From CAVTBX01 sp963733135 (GTDB lineage Bacteria; Actinomycetota; Thermoleophilia; Gaiellales; Gaiellaceae): DNA of 64,000 nucleotides. Location: the NCBI GenBank assembly GCA_963733135.1, contig CAVTBX010000007.1, forward strand, positions 310,001 through 374,000, written 5' to 3'. The translations under genes and the position numbers were made by a program. Under the pieces are notes generated by a model. It saw only the letters and a list, made by a program, of their open reading frames with translations. It made no database searches and was not told where the DNA came from. Every line of letters starts with the position of its first letter. Position 1 is the first letter of the stretch. Positions 37,883 through 46,250 of this stretch are shown one piece after another.

Positions 37883-38896
37883 AAAGAGCCTGTCGGCCGG
37901 GTCGAGCGCGCCCCCGAGCCTCCTGCCCTGACTCGTCAGGATGCGCCCGCGCGGAGTCCGCTGGATCAGCCCGAGCTGAAGGAGGTACGGCTCGTAGACG
38001 TCCTCGATCGTGTCTGGCTCCTCGCCGAGTGCGACGGCCAGCGTCGAAAGCCCGACGGGGCCGCCGTCGAACTTGTGGGCGATCGCGGCGAGGAGCGCAC
38101 GGTCTGTGCGCTCGAGGCCCTGCTGGTCGACCTCCAGGAGCTCGAGCGCTTCTCGAGCCACGTCGATCGTGACGGCCCCGTCGTGCCGCACTTCGGCCAC
38201 GTCCCGGACGCGCCGCAGGATTCGATTCGCCACGCGCGGCGTGCCTCGCGCACGGCGCGAGATCTCCTCCGCCGCCTCGTCGTCGATCTCGACACGGAGG
38301 ATTCGAGCCGAGCGGCGCACGATGCGCGCTAGCTCCTCCCCCGTGTAGAGCTCGAGCCGGTATGTGATTCCGAAGCGGTCGCGGAGCGGCGTCGTCAGGA
38401 GTCCCGTTCGGGTGGTGGCGCCCACGAGCGTGAAGGGCGGCAGGTCGAGCGTCAGGGTGCGCGCAGCCGGGCCCTGACCGACGATGATGTCGAGCCGGAA
38501 GTCTTCGAGCGCCGGATAGAGGATCTCCTCGACGGCGCGGTTCAGGCGGTGAATCTCGTCGACGAAGAGGACGTCGCGCTCCTCGAGGGACGTGAGAATC
38601 GCGGCCATGTCCCCCTTCCGCTCGAGGGCGGGGCCGGCCACGGTGCGGATGCCCACGCCGAGCTCCTCCCGCACGATGTAGGCGAGACTCGTCTTACCGA
38701 GCCCCGGCGGGCCAGCCAGGAGCACGTGGTCGAGAGCCTCGCCGCGAGCCTTCGCGGCCTCGAGTGAGATCGCCAGCTGTTCCTTGACGCGCTCCTGGCC
38801 GACGAACTCGTCGAGCCGCCGCGGGCGAAGCGAGCCGTCGAGCTCGTCCTCCTCGGGCTCCAGCACCGCAGCCGCCGTGACGCGCTCGGTGCTCAT
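37880..38896 (-). CDS. ruvB: Holliday junction DNA helicase RuvB
   Basis: A 338-residue AAA+ motor that drives branch migration with RuvA. Walker A G-P-P-G-L-G-K-T is at 62-69 and Walker B is L-F-V-D-E-I-H; the winged-helix C-terminus (G-L-I-Q-R-T-P-R-G-R) is present. It is separated from ruvA by 172 nt that hold a tandem repeat, unlike the usual tight ruvCAB. Confidence 0.96.
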   Translation of the reverse strand: MSTERVTAAAVLEPEEDELDGSLRPRRLDEFVGQERVKEQLAISLEAAKARGEALDHVLLAGPPGLGKTSLAYIVREELGVGIRTVAGPALERKGDMAAILTSLEERDVLFVDEIHRLNRAVEEILYPALEDFRLDIIVGQGPAARTLTLDLPPFTLVGATTRTGLLTTPLRDRFGITYRLELYTGEELARIVRRSARILRVEIDDEAAEEISRRARGTPRVANRILRRVRDVAEVRHDGAVTIDVAREALELLEVDQQGLERTDRALLAAIAHKFDGGPVGLSTLAVALGEEPDTIEDVYEPYLLQLGLIQRTPRGRILTSQGRRLGGALDPADRLF

Positions 38897-38923
38897 CGGT
38901 CACAGTCCTTGTAGATCGCTGGC

Positions 38924-39033
38924 TCTGGACGCGAAAAGCGAGCGTCGCAAGGACGCAAGGAGCGTTCGTACCTTGGAGTCTGGACGCGGATGCGTGCGAC
39001 TGAGGACGCAGCGAGGCGACGCTTTGCAGCGTT
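38924..39033. repeat. Imperfect 55-nt tandem repeat between ruvA and ruvB
   Basis: Two units of about 55 nt start with an identical TCTGGACGCG (38924 and 38979) and share further blocks (GCGnGCG, AGGACGCA). No gene fits here. Confidence 0.5.
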
Positions 39034-39068
39034 CATGGGCTGGCGAGATACGAGGGCTGGGGCCGGCA

Positions 39069-39641
39069 TCAAGCAGCGCGCAGAGCCTGCCGCACGCGCT
39101 CGGCCGGGGGCAGGTCAGGATCGGTGTCCGCGAGCCGCTGCTCTGCCTCGGCGGCGGTGTAGCCGAGCTCCACGAGCGCGTCGCGCGCAACGATGTGCCC
39201 GTCGCCTCCGCCGAGGTGCGGCGACTGCTCGACCGCCGCAAGGGGGGCGATCTTCTCCTTCAGCTCGAGCACGACGCGCTGGGCGGTCTTGCGGCCGATG
39301 CCTGGGATCGTCTCGAAGAGCGCCGCGTCCTCGCGCACGATCGCCCGCTGGAGCTCACCCGGCGTGTAGCCCGAGACGATCGCGAGCGCCACCTTCGGGC
39401 CGACGCCGTTCACCGCGAGGAGCTGCTCGAAGAGCTGCCGCTCGTCGGTGTCCGCGAACCCGTAGAGCTGCATCGCGTCCTCGCGCACGTGCAGATGCGT
39501 CTCGAGCACGACCTCGTCGGCACCCTCGGCCTTACGGGCGGCGCTCGGAGTGGCTGCCAGTCGGTAGCCGACGCCGCCGACCTCGAGGACAAGCCCCTCC
39601 GCGTCCCAGACGACGGCCTTGCCCCGCAGCCGCGCGATCAT
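39069..39641 (-). CDS. ruvA: Holliday junction branch-migration protein RuvA
   Basis: A 190-residue protein: OB-fold start (M-I-A-R-L-R-G), two helix-hairpin-helix motifs (V-N-G-V-G-P-K-V-A-L and I-P-G-I-G-R-K-T-A-Q-R) and a C-terminal RuvB-binding domain (D-A-L-V-E-L-G-Y). ATG 39641 overlaps ruvC as ATGA; the upstream extension in the frame is not RuvA-like. Confidence 0.95.
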   Translation of the reverse strand: MIARLRGKAVVWDAEGLVLEVGGVGYRLAATPSAARKAEGADEVVLETHLHVREDAMQLYGFADTDERQLFEQLLAVNGVGPKVALAIVSGYTPGELQRAIVREDAALFETIPGIGRKTAQRVVLELKEKIAPLAAVEQSPHLGGGDGHIVARDALVELGYTAAEAEQRLADTDPDLPPAERVRQALRAA

Positions 39642-40135
39642 CGAGCCGCTCCCGCAAGCCGAGCGAGCGGCGGCGCCAGCGCGTGACAGATCGCGACGGC
39701 GAGCGCGTCCGCCGCGTGGTGCGGCTCGGGCGGTTCCCGCAGGGCGAGCACGGCGCACACCATCCGCTGCACCTGCTCCTTGTCGGCGCGGCCGTAGCCG
39801 CAGACGGCCTGCTTCACGGTGGCAGGCGGGTACTCACGGCAAGGGACGTCGGCCGCCGCGCACGCGACGAGGACGGCGCCTCGCGCCTGTCCGACGGAGA
39901 GCGCGATGCGGGCGTCGGCGCCGACGTAGGACTCCTCGATTGCCACCGCCTCCGGCTCGTGCTCGGCGATGAGGGCGGCCACCTCGTCGTGGATCCGCTT
40001 CACACGGAGGACGATGTCCTGCCCGGCAGGCGTCTTCCACCATCCGTGCACCACCGCCCGGAGGCTGCTTCCGCTTGCATGGACGATCCCGTACCCGCAC
40101 GCCGCCGTCCCCGGATCAATGCCCAGAACCTTCAC
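39638..40135 (-). CDS. ruvC: Crossover junction endodeoxyribonuclease RuvC
   Basis: A 165-residue resolvase with Asp7 (G-I-D-P-G-T), the Glu pair at 67-68 (A-I-E-E), His140 and Asp143 (H-H-A-A-D-A). It cuts Holliday junctions with RuvAB. Confidence 0.95.
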   Translation of the reverse strand: MKVLGIDPGTAACGYGIVHASGSSLRAVVHGWWKTPAGQDIVLRVKRIHDEVAALIAEHEPEAVAIEESYVGADARIALSVGQARGAVLVACAAADVPCREYPPATVKQAVCGYGRADKEQVQRMVCAVLALREPPEPHHAADALAVAICHALAPPLARLAGAAR

Positions 40136-40174
40136 GCATCGAGGTTAGGGACGGAACCGGACGTTCCTTCCCCC

Positions 40175-40221
40175 GACGGAAATCCGGCTACGCCTTCGGC
40201 GGAGCCATGACGATTTCCGTC
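40175..40221 (+). repeat. Nested hairpin element, copy 2 (REP-like)
   Basis: GACGGAAATC (40175-40184) pairs perfectly with GATTTCCGTC (40212-40221). Inside are a GGCT/AGCC stem and a CATGAC bulge. Compared with copy 1 at 25321-25365 the outer stem differs at paired positions, so the structure is kept by compensating changes. Confidence 0.65.
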
Positions 40222-40285
40222 GGGTGTCCTTGTCGCTGGCGTGCGACGACGGGCAAAGCCCGCCGTCGCGGCACTGTGCTTAGTC

Positions 40286-40996
40286 TCAAGGGAGATACGT
40301 ACGGACTTGGGAGCGGTCTGAGCGGTAGTCGATCGCGAGCAGGTACGGGCCCGGCTCTGAGCCGTGGCTCACTACCTTGCCGTTTCCGACGTACACGGCG
40401 ACGTGCGAGGGGATCTCGCCTCCGCCGTAGAAGACCAGGTCGCCGGGCCGCGGGTTGTTCGTCGTCTTGCCGTTTCGGACCTGTGTCCCCGTGTAGCCCG
40501 TCCCGTTGTAGCCGCAGCCGTTCGGGTCCCGGGCGCCGGCGGCCCAGTAGCACCAGGTCGCGAACGACGAGCAGTCCTCCCACCCGGGGTGCCTCGGAGG
40601 CCGGATCCTGCCCCGGACGCCTTCCATCCGCCGGGCGTCCTGCGTGTAGTGAACCGCCTCCTTGTGTCGGTACCCGACGAATGCTGTGGCAACGATCTTG
40701 TGCCGGCCGCCGCGGATCTTCCTCGGGTCGACCCGCGAGACGAGCAGACGCTCGAACCGCCCGTAGCTCGGGAGCAGCGACGCGAACGTGATGGGCCCGA
40801 CCTCTCCGTCGACTTCGAGGCCCTTGTCGCGCTGGTATGCGCGCACGGCGGCGTCGGTGGCCGAGTCGAACTCCGGCCCGCCCTCACCGCGTGGTGACCT
40901 CAGGTAGCCCAGTCGTAGGAGCACTCGCTTGAGCGCGCGAACGTCCCGTCCGCGCGAGCCGCGCTCGATCTGCCGCGGCAGCCTCAGGTCAGGCAT
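40286..40996 (-). CDS. NlpC/P60 peptidoglycan hydrolase with N-terminal PG-binding domain (lysin-like)
   Basis: A 236-residue protein: a PG_binding_1 domain (about 10-75) followed by an NlpC/P60 domain with Cys142 (W-E-D-C-S-S-F) and His198 (P-S-H-V-A-V-Y-V-G). It has no signal peptide or membrane segment, which is unusual for a host wall hydrolase and typical of phage endolysins. It overlaps a 50-codon gene upstream by 8 nt. Possibly a domesticated lysin; no holin or other phage gene is nearby. Confidence 0.82.
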   Translation of the reverse strand: MPDLRLPRQIERGSRGRDVRALKRVLLRLGYLRSPRGEGGPEFDSATDAAVRAYQRDKGLEVDGEVGPITFASLLPSYGRFERLLVSRVDPRKIRGGRHKIVATAFVGYRHKEAVHYTQDARRMEGVRGRIRPPRHPGWEDCSSFATWCYWAAGARDPNGCGYNGTGYTGTQVRNGKTTNNPRPGDLVFYGGGEIPSHVAVYVGNGKVVSHGSEPGPYLLAIDYRSDRSQVRTYLP

Positions 40997-41141
40997 CGCC
41001 TCCCTCCTCGTGGACTCGGTCGTCGCCCTCGTCAGGAGGCGGCGGATCGAGCGATTCGCCCGCGAACGGGTCGAACTCGTCCTCGTCAGCGGTCACCGAA
41101 AGGTCGCGAAGTGCAGCGCGAACGGCGTCTGTGACTCCCAT
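40989..41141 (-). CDS. 50-residue acidic protein upstream of the lysin-like gene
   Basis: ATG 41141 is preceded, with only one base between, by GGAGGTGACC (41152-41143), whose GGAGGTGA core is an almost full anti-SD complement and the strongest ribosome-binding site noticed in the window. The 50-residue product is very acidic (V-T-A-D-E-D-E-F-D-P-F; P-P-P-P-D-E-G-D-D). Its stop lies inside the NlpC/P60 gene, so the two are translationally coupled. No family recognised. Confidence 0.65.
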   Translation of the reverse strand: MGVTDAVRAALRDLSVTADEDEFDPFAGESLDPPPPDEGDDRVHEEGGDA

Positions 41142-41218
41142 AGGTCACCTCCAAGGAGTTGCGGCGGCGTCGAACGTACTCCCCGCAGGCGCGCGGTACA
41201 AGCATCGTCCGGGCGGGA

Positions 41219-41974
41219 TCAGCCGGCGACGGCCTCGAGCATCCGTTCGGGAATATCGAAGTTCGCGTAGACATCCTGGACGTCGTCGTTGTCTTCCAGC
41301 GCGTCCATGAGCCGGAGAAGCTTCTTCGCCGAGGCCTCGTCGTCGATCGGAACAGTGGTCTTCGGCAGCATTGTGAGGTCGGCGGATTCGACGGGGATCC
41401 TGGCTGTCTCCAGCGCCTCACGGATAGTCGGCAAGGCCTCGGGCGCTGCGATGATCTCGATGCTCGATCCCTCGCGAGCCACATCGTCCGCGCCCCCGTC
41501 CGCCGCAGCGAGCGTCACCTCGTCCTCGTCTGCCCGATCGGCGTCCACGAGGATCACGCCGCGCCGCTCGAAGAGCCACGCCACCGACCCGCTCGTGCCG
41601 AGGTTCCCGTCGTGCTTCGCGAAGAGATGCCGTACCTCGGCGCTCGTCCGGTTCCGATTGTCGGTCACCGCCTCGACGAGCACGGCAACCCCGTTCGGCC
41701 CGTAACCCTCGTACGTCACCTGCTCGTAGGCCTGTCCGTCCACGCCTGCTCCGGAGCCGCGAGCAATGGCGCGTTCGATGTTGTCCTTCGGCATCGAGCT
41801 GTCACGAGCCTTCTGGATCGCCGTCGCGAGAGCGCTGTTTCCCTCCGGGTCGGACCCGCCGTCACGAGCCGCCACGATGATCGCCCGCGAGAGCTTCGAG
41901 AAGAGCTGGCCCCGCTTGGCGTCGGCCGCCCCCTTCTTGTGCTTGATGGACGACCACTTGCTATGCCCGGACAA
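41219..41974 (-). CDS. yebC: YebC/PmpR-family protein
   Basis: A 251-residue TACO1-like protein starting M-S-G-H-S-K-W-S-S-I-K-H-K-K, with G-Y-G-P-N-G-V-A and D-N-R-N-R-T. The family was annotated as transcription regulator and more recently linked to translation of proline-rich stretches. In many Actinobacteria it sits beside pdxT and ruvC, as here. It overlaps the pdxT end by 14 nt. Confidence 0.95.
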   Translation of the reverse strand: MSGHSKWSSIKHKKGAADAKRGQLFSKLSRAIIVAARDGGSDPEGNSALATAIQKARDSSMPKDNIERAIARGSGAGVDGQAYEQVTYEGYGPNGVAVLVEAVTDNRNRTSAEVRHLFAKHDGNLGTSGSVAWLFERRGVILVDADRADEDEVTLAAADGGADDVAREGSSIEIIAAPEALPTIREALETARIPVESADLTMLPKTTVPIDDEASAKKLLRLMDALEDNDDVQDVYANFDIPERMLEAVAG

Positions 41975-42521
41975 CGCTCTCCTCCCGGACGAGGTCGAGG
42001 AAGCGCTCGTGGACGCGCGTGTCGTCGGTCAACTCAGGGTGGAACGCCGCGGCCAGGATCCGACCGTCACGGACGAGCACGGGCGTGCCTTCGTGCTCGG
42101 CGAGCACTTCGACGTCCGGGCCGGCGCCGATCAGGCGGGGCGCGCGGATGAAGACCCCCCTGAGCGGCTCGGCCTCGTCCCGGAGTTCGAGGTCGGCCTC
42201 GAAGCTCGCAAGCTGGCGGCCATACGCGTTTCGCTCGATCCCGAAATCAGCGAGCCCGAGATGCTCACGGTCGAGGAGGATCATGCCTGCGCACGTGCCG
42301 AAGATCGGGCGGTGGAACGTCTGAATCGCCTCCTCGAGCCCGTAGAGACGGGCGAGCCGAAGGATCGCGGTCGACTCCCCGCCAGGGATCACGAGACCGT
42401 CCAGCCCCGCCAGCTGCTCGGGCTTGCGAACCTCGACAACGCGGGCGCCGAGCCGCCGCAGCATGGCCGCGTGCTCGCGGAAGTTCCCCTGCACCGCCAG
42501 GACGCCGATCCGCTCATTCAT
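41961..42521 (-). CDS. pdxT: Pyridoxal 5'-phosphate synthase glutaminase subunit
   Basis: A 186-residue class I glutaminase giving ammonia to PdxS. Cys77 in G-T-C-A-G-M, G-G-E-S-T near 48-51, and a C-terminal F-H-P-E-L form the active site. ATG 42521 is chosen (M-N-E-R-I-G-V-L-A-V-Q-G); the frame is open upstream but not PdxT-like. Confidence 0.95.
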   Translation of the reverse strand: MNERIGVLAVQGNFREHAAMLRRLGARVVEVRKPEQLAGLDGLVIPGGESTAILRLARLYGLEEAIQTFHRPIFGTCAGMILLDREHLGLADFGIERNAYGRQLASFEADLELRDEAEPLRGVFIRAPRLIGAGPDVEVLAEHEGTPVLVRDGRILAAAFHPELTDDTRVHERFLDLVREESVVRA

Positions 42522-42627
42522 CGCGCGAGAAACTGTACCCCCGGGGCCCTCGGCCCTTCGCCCCCGCTTTCGAGCATATGACGAAGGGTCGCGCGTGTGG
42601 CGCGCGGATGTGTGCCGATTCTCCGCG

Positions 42628-43512
42628 CTACCAGCCGCGAGTCTCGAGAAGCTCTTCCGGGGCCAGAGCGGCGGCGTCGAGGCCGCGCATCGGCTCTCCG
42701 AGGCCCGTCGAGACACGGGCCAGGATCTCCGGGTCCTCGAAGTGCGTCGTCGCCTCGACGATCGCCTTCGCGCGTGCCGCTGGATCGGTGCTCTTGAAGA
42801 TCCCCGAGCCGACGAACACCCCGTCGGCGCCGAGCTGCATGCAGAGGGCCGCGTCAGCCGGGGTTGCGATCCCGCCGGCGGTGAACGTGACGACTGGCAG
42901 CCGCCTGTTCTCGGCCACCCAGCGCACGAGCTCGACGGGCGCCTGGAGGTTCTTCGCCTCCGTGTAGAGCTCGTCCGGTGACAGGATCTCGAGTCGCCGG
43001 ATGCCGCCGAAGACGGCCCGCATGTGCCGGACGGCGTTCACGATGTCGCCCGTGCCGGCCTCGCCCTTGGTCCTGATCATCGCCGCGCCCTCGGAGACCC
43101 GCCGGAGCGCCTCGCCGAGATTGCGACACCCGCATACGAACGGGACGTCGAAGCGCCACTTGTCGATGTGGTGCTCTTCGTCGGCGGGGGTCAGCACCTC
43201 GCTTTCGTCCACGTAGTCGATCTCCAACGCCTGAAGGATCTGCGCCTCGACGAAGTGGCCGATCCGGGCCTTCGCCATCACCGGGATCGTGACGGCCTCC
43301 TGAATCTCCTGGATCCTCGTCGGATCGGCCATGCGTGCGACGCCGCCCTCCTTGCGGATGTCGGCGGGAACCCGCTCGAGCGCCATGACCGCGACGGCGC
43401 CGGAGTCCTCGGCGATCCGCGCCTGGTCGGCGTCGGTGACGTCCATGATCACCCCGCCCTTCAGCATCTCGGCGAGGCCGCTCTTGACCCGCATGGTTCC
43501 TTGCTCGGCCAC
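42628..43512 (-). CDS. pdxS: Pyridoxal 5'-phosphate synthase lyase subunit
   Basis: A 294-residue (beta/alpha)8 enzyme making PLP from ribose 5-phosphate, glyceraldehyde 3-phosphate and ammonia. The key residues are present: Asp24, Lys81 (M-A-K-A-R) and Lys149 (R-T-K-G-E). Start GTG 43512 with TAGACT 6 nt upstream. First gene of pdxS-pdxT-yebC, with a 106-nt gap before pdxT. Confidence 0.97.
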   Translation of the reverse strand: MAEQGTMRVKSGLAEMLKGGVIMDVTDADQARIAEDSGAVAVMALERVPADIRKEGGVARMADPTRIQEIQEAVTIPVMAKARIGHFVEAQILQALEIDYVDESEVLTPADEEHHIDKWRFDVPFVCGCRNLGEALRRVSEGAAMIRTKGEAGTGDIVNAVRHMRAVFGGIRRLEILSPDELYTEAKNLQAPVELVRWVAENRRLPVVTFTAGGIATPADAALCMQLGADGVFVGSGIFKSTDPAARAKAIVEATTHFEDPEILARVSTGLGEPMRGLDAAALAPEELLETRGW

Positions 43513-43518
43513 GACCTC

Positions 43519-43524
43519 AGTCTA
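43519..43524 (-). promoter_or_regulatory. -10-like box of pdxS, leaderless type
   Basis: TAGACT, then 6 nt, then the GTG of pdxS. Confidence 0.5.
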
Positions 43525-43669
43525 GCTCGGCGCCAGGCCGCGACGAGTCCTCCCCCAACGGCGACGTGAGACCCCCAGGGGGTGCGAGCGCCCCAGCACG
43601 AACGCTAACCAGAAACCTGTGCCGGGTGGTTCGCGCTTCGCGACGATGGACGCGCGACTCTGTGCCGGT

Positions 43670-44263
43670 TTACGCCGAGCCGGCTTCGGCCCGCACTCGC
43701 TGCTGCTCGGCCTCGACCACGGCCCGCACCGGACAGCCCTCGACGTGATCGTTCACGAGCCCGCATGCCTGCATGAGCGCATAGGCCGTCGTCGGCCCGA
43801 CGAACCGGAAGCCTCGTGCCTTCAGCGTCTTCGCGAGCGCCGTCGATTCCGAGGTTACCGCCGGCACATCGGCAAGAGAACGCGGCGCCGCCGCAGGCTC
43901 TGGAGCGTGCGACCAGACGAGCGAGGCGAGCCCGTCCGCAGCCCGAAGCCCGACGGTTGCGCGCGCATTCGCGATCGCCGCCTCGATCTTCGCCCGGTTT
44001 CGGACGATGGCGGGGTCGGTCAGCAGACGCTCGACCTCACCTGGGCCAAAGGCTGCGACTGCGTCCGGCTCGAAACCTGCGAACGCGTGCCTGAACCCCT
44101 CGCGCTTGCGCAGGATCGTGAGCCAGGAGAGCCCCGACTGGAACGCCTCGAGGGAGAGCCGCTCGAAGAGGCCTCGCTCGTCGGTGACCGGCCTGCCCCA
44201 CTCCGCGTCGTGGTAGGCGACGAGCTCGGCGCCCTCGGCCCACGAGCAGCGCGCGCCGGTCAC
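43670..44263 (-). CDS. tag: DNA-3-methyladenine glycosylase I
   Basis: A 197-residue base-excision enzyme. C-S-W at 6-8, Y-H-D-x-E-W-G near the start, the helix-hairpin-helix region and a C-terminal C-G-L-V-N-D-H-V-x-x-C-P match Tag including its zinc ligands. GTG 44263 overlaps the upstream gene as GTGA. Confidence 0.92.
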   Translation of the reverse strand: MTGARCSWAEGAELVAYHDAEWGRPVTDERGLFERLSLEAFQSGLSWLTILRKREGFRHAFAGFEPDAVAAFGPGEVERLLTDPAIVRNRAKIEAAIANARATVGLRAADGLASLVWSHAPEPAAAPRSLADVPAVTSESTALAKTLKARGFRFVGPTTAYALMQACGLVNDHVEGCPVRAVVEAEQQRVRAEAGSA

Positions 44264-46081
44264 CCGAGGAGGTCGAGGGCCGCCTCGGGCTCTCTGAACG
44301 GCGGGATGACGTAGATACCTGCCGCGCGGGAGCGCGACGCCTGGACGATCTCGCGCCCGATCTCGAGCCCCACTGCTGCCGCGTCCGACCCGGCCTCCAC
44401 GAGGCGCCGTTGCACGTCGTCCGGGATCACGATGCCGGGCACCTCGTTGTGGAGCCGGTAGGCGAGCTCGTAGCTCCGCACGGGCCAGACGCCCACGAGG
44501 AGCGGGATGGGCGACTCGCCGCCCAGCGCGTCGAGGAGCCGGTCGAGATAGCCGACGTCGAACAGCGCTTGGGTCATCGCGAACCGCGCCCCGTTCGCGA
44601 CCTTCCGGCGAAACCGCTCGACCTCGTGGCCGAGGTCGTCCGCGGATGGGTTCACCGCCACCCCGACGTAGAACGCCGTCGGGGCGTCGATGGCCTTGCC
44701 GACGTAGTCCTCGCCGTCGTTGAGCCGGGCCAGAACGGCCGTGAGGCCAACCGCATCGACGTCGTAGACGCCGTGCGACCCCGGGTAGTCGCCCACGTGG
44801 GGCGGGTCGCCTGTCACGACGAGGACGTTCCGAATCCCCTCGGCGTGTGCGCCGAGAAGCTGCGACTGGAGACCCATGATGGACGCGTCGCGCGGAGTGA
44901 CGTGAGGAATCGTCTCGAGCCCGACGGCGCGCTCGATCGCCGCGGCGGCAACGAGCGCTGAGAGGCGCGCCCGAGCCATCGGGTTGTCGTTCACGTCCAC
45001 GACGTCGACACGGCCGGAATCCTTCAGGAGCTGCGAGACGCGGAGCATGTTCTCGGTGTTCGATCCCTTGGGCGGGTCGAGCTCGACCGAGACGACCCAT
45101 TCGCCGGCCTCGAGCTTCCGCTGGAGCTGTGTCTGCTCGTTGGCTCGGACGATGGGAGCGACGACGTCGCGCTCCACCACCGAGAGCCGGAGCCGGGGCT
45201 CGCGTTCCTCCTCGACCGCCTGGCGGATCGCACCGATCTGGGACGGAGTCGTCCCGCAGCACCCCCCGACGATGCGCGCCCCGAGTCGTCGCGCCTGAGC
45301 GGCGAACTCGGCGAAATAGTCGGGGGTGGCGTTCGGGTAGACGATTCGGCCCGCCGAGCGGGTCGGAAGCCCGACGTTCGGCTGCGCCGTCAGGAGGAGC
45401 CCGTTCTCGCCCACGAGCTCGGCCATCTCGCCGAGGGCGGCCAGCGCCGCCTGCGGCCCAAGCCCGCAGTTCGCGCCGAGCCCTGCCACACCGCTCGTCG
45501 CGCAGCCGCTCGACGGCGGCGCGGGCGGACACTCCGGCCAGTGTCTGCGCGTCCTCGTCGAAGGTGAGCTGGGCGACGATCGGGAGAGAGGAGACGCTCT
45601 TGACCGCCGCAATAGCGGCCTCGAGCTCGCCGAGCTCGTAGAACGTCTCGACGAGGAACAGGTCGACGCCCCGGCCCTCGAGGAGGGCGGCCTGCTCGCG
45701 GAACACCTCATACCCGTCCACGGCTCCGCTCGTCCCCTCGAGATCTCCGAGCGGCCCGATCGACCCGCCGACGAGAACGGGCACGCCGGCCACCTCACGC
45801 GCCTCTCGGGCGAGCTTGACGCCGGTCTCGACGATCGCTTCGAGCTCGTCGTCGAGGAGCTGCACCGAGAGCTTGCGGCGGTTCGCTCCGAAGGTGTTGG
45901 TCTCGATGAGCTCCGCACCAGCCCGGATGAACGCCAGATGGACGCCGACCACCATCTCCGGCGCCTTCAGATTGGCCTCCTCGGGGCATCGCAGACGCGG
46001 GACCCTGGTCGTCAAGAGAGCGCCGGTCCCACCGTCTCCGACGACTACGGGGCCTGTCGTCAGCCGCTCGAGCGCGTCCAT
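44260..46081 (-). CDS. Homocysteine S-methyltransferase / methylenetetrahydrofolate reductase fusion, apparent +1 frameshift
   Basis: The N-terminal half (from ATG 46081) is a homocysteine methyltransferase (G-D-G-G-T-G-A-L-L; zinc cysteines in G-A-N-C-G and G-G-C-C-G-T-T). The C-terminal half is MTHFR (V-S-V-E-L-D-P-P-K-G, V-T-G-D-P-P). This matches YitJ-type fusions making methionine. The frame changes near 45485-45505: one frame reads R-L-R-D-E-R-C-G and the next reads G-V-A-G-L-G-A-N-C-G. Dropping one base gives one continuous protein of about 607 codons. Confidence 0.87.
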
Positions 46082-46088
46082 CCGAACC

Positions 46089-46094
46089 AGTCTA
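46089..46094 (-). promoter_or_regulatory. -10-like box of the methyltransferase/MTHFR gene, leaderless type
   Basis: TAGACT, then 7 nt, then the ATG at 46081. Confidence 0.5.
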
Positions 46095-46250
46095 GGCGCC
46101 GGGAACTCGCTCGCCCTGCGAGCGGCCCGACCGAGCTAGCCCGCGCGCCCGGCGGCGGCGACAGCGCGTCCTCTCGGGTTGCGGCGAGCCGCGAAGCCAT
46201 CCGATTCGTCGGCAACGCGGCCGCACGGACACCGGCGAGCGCCGGGCCAC

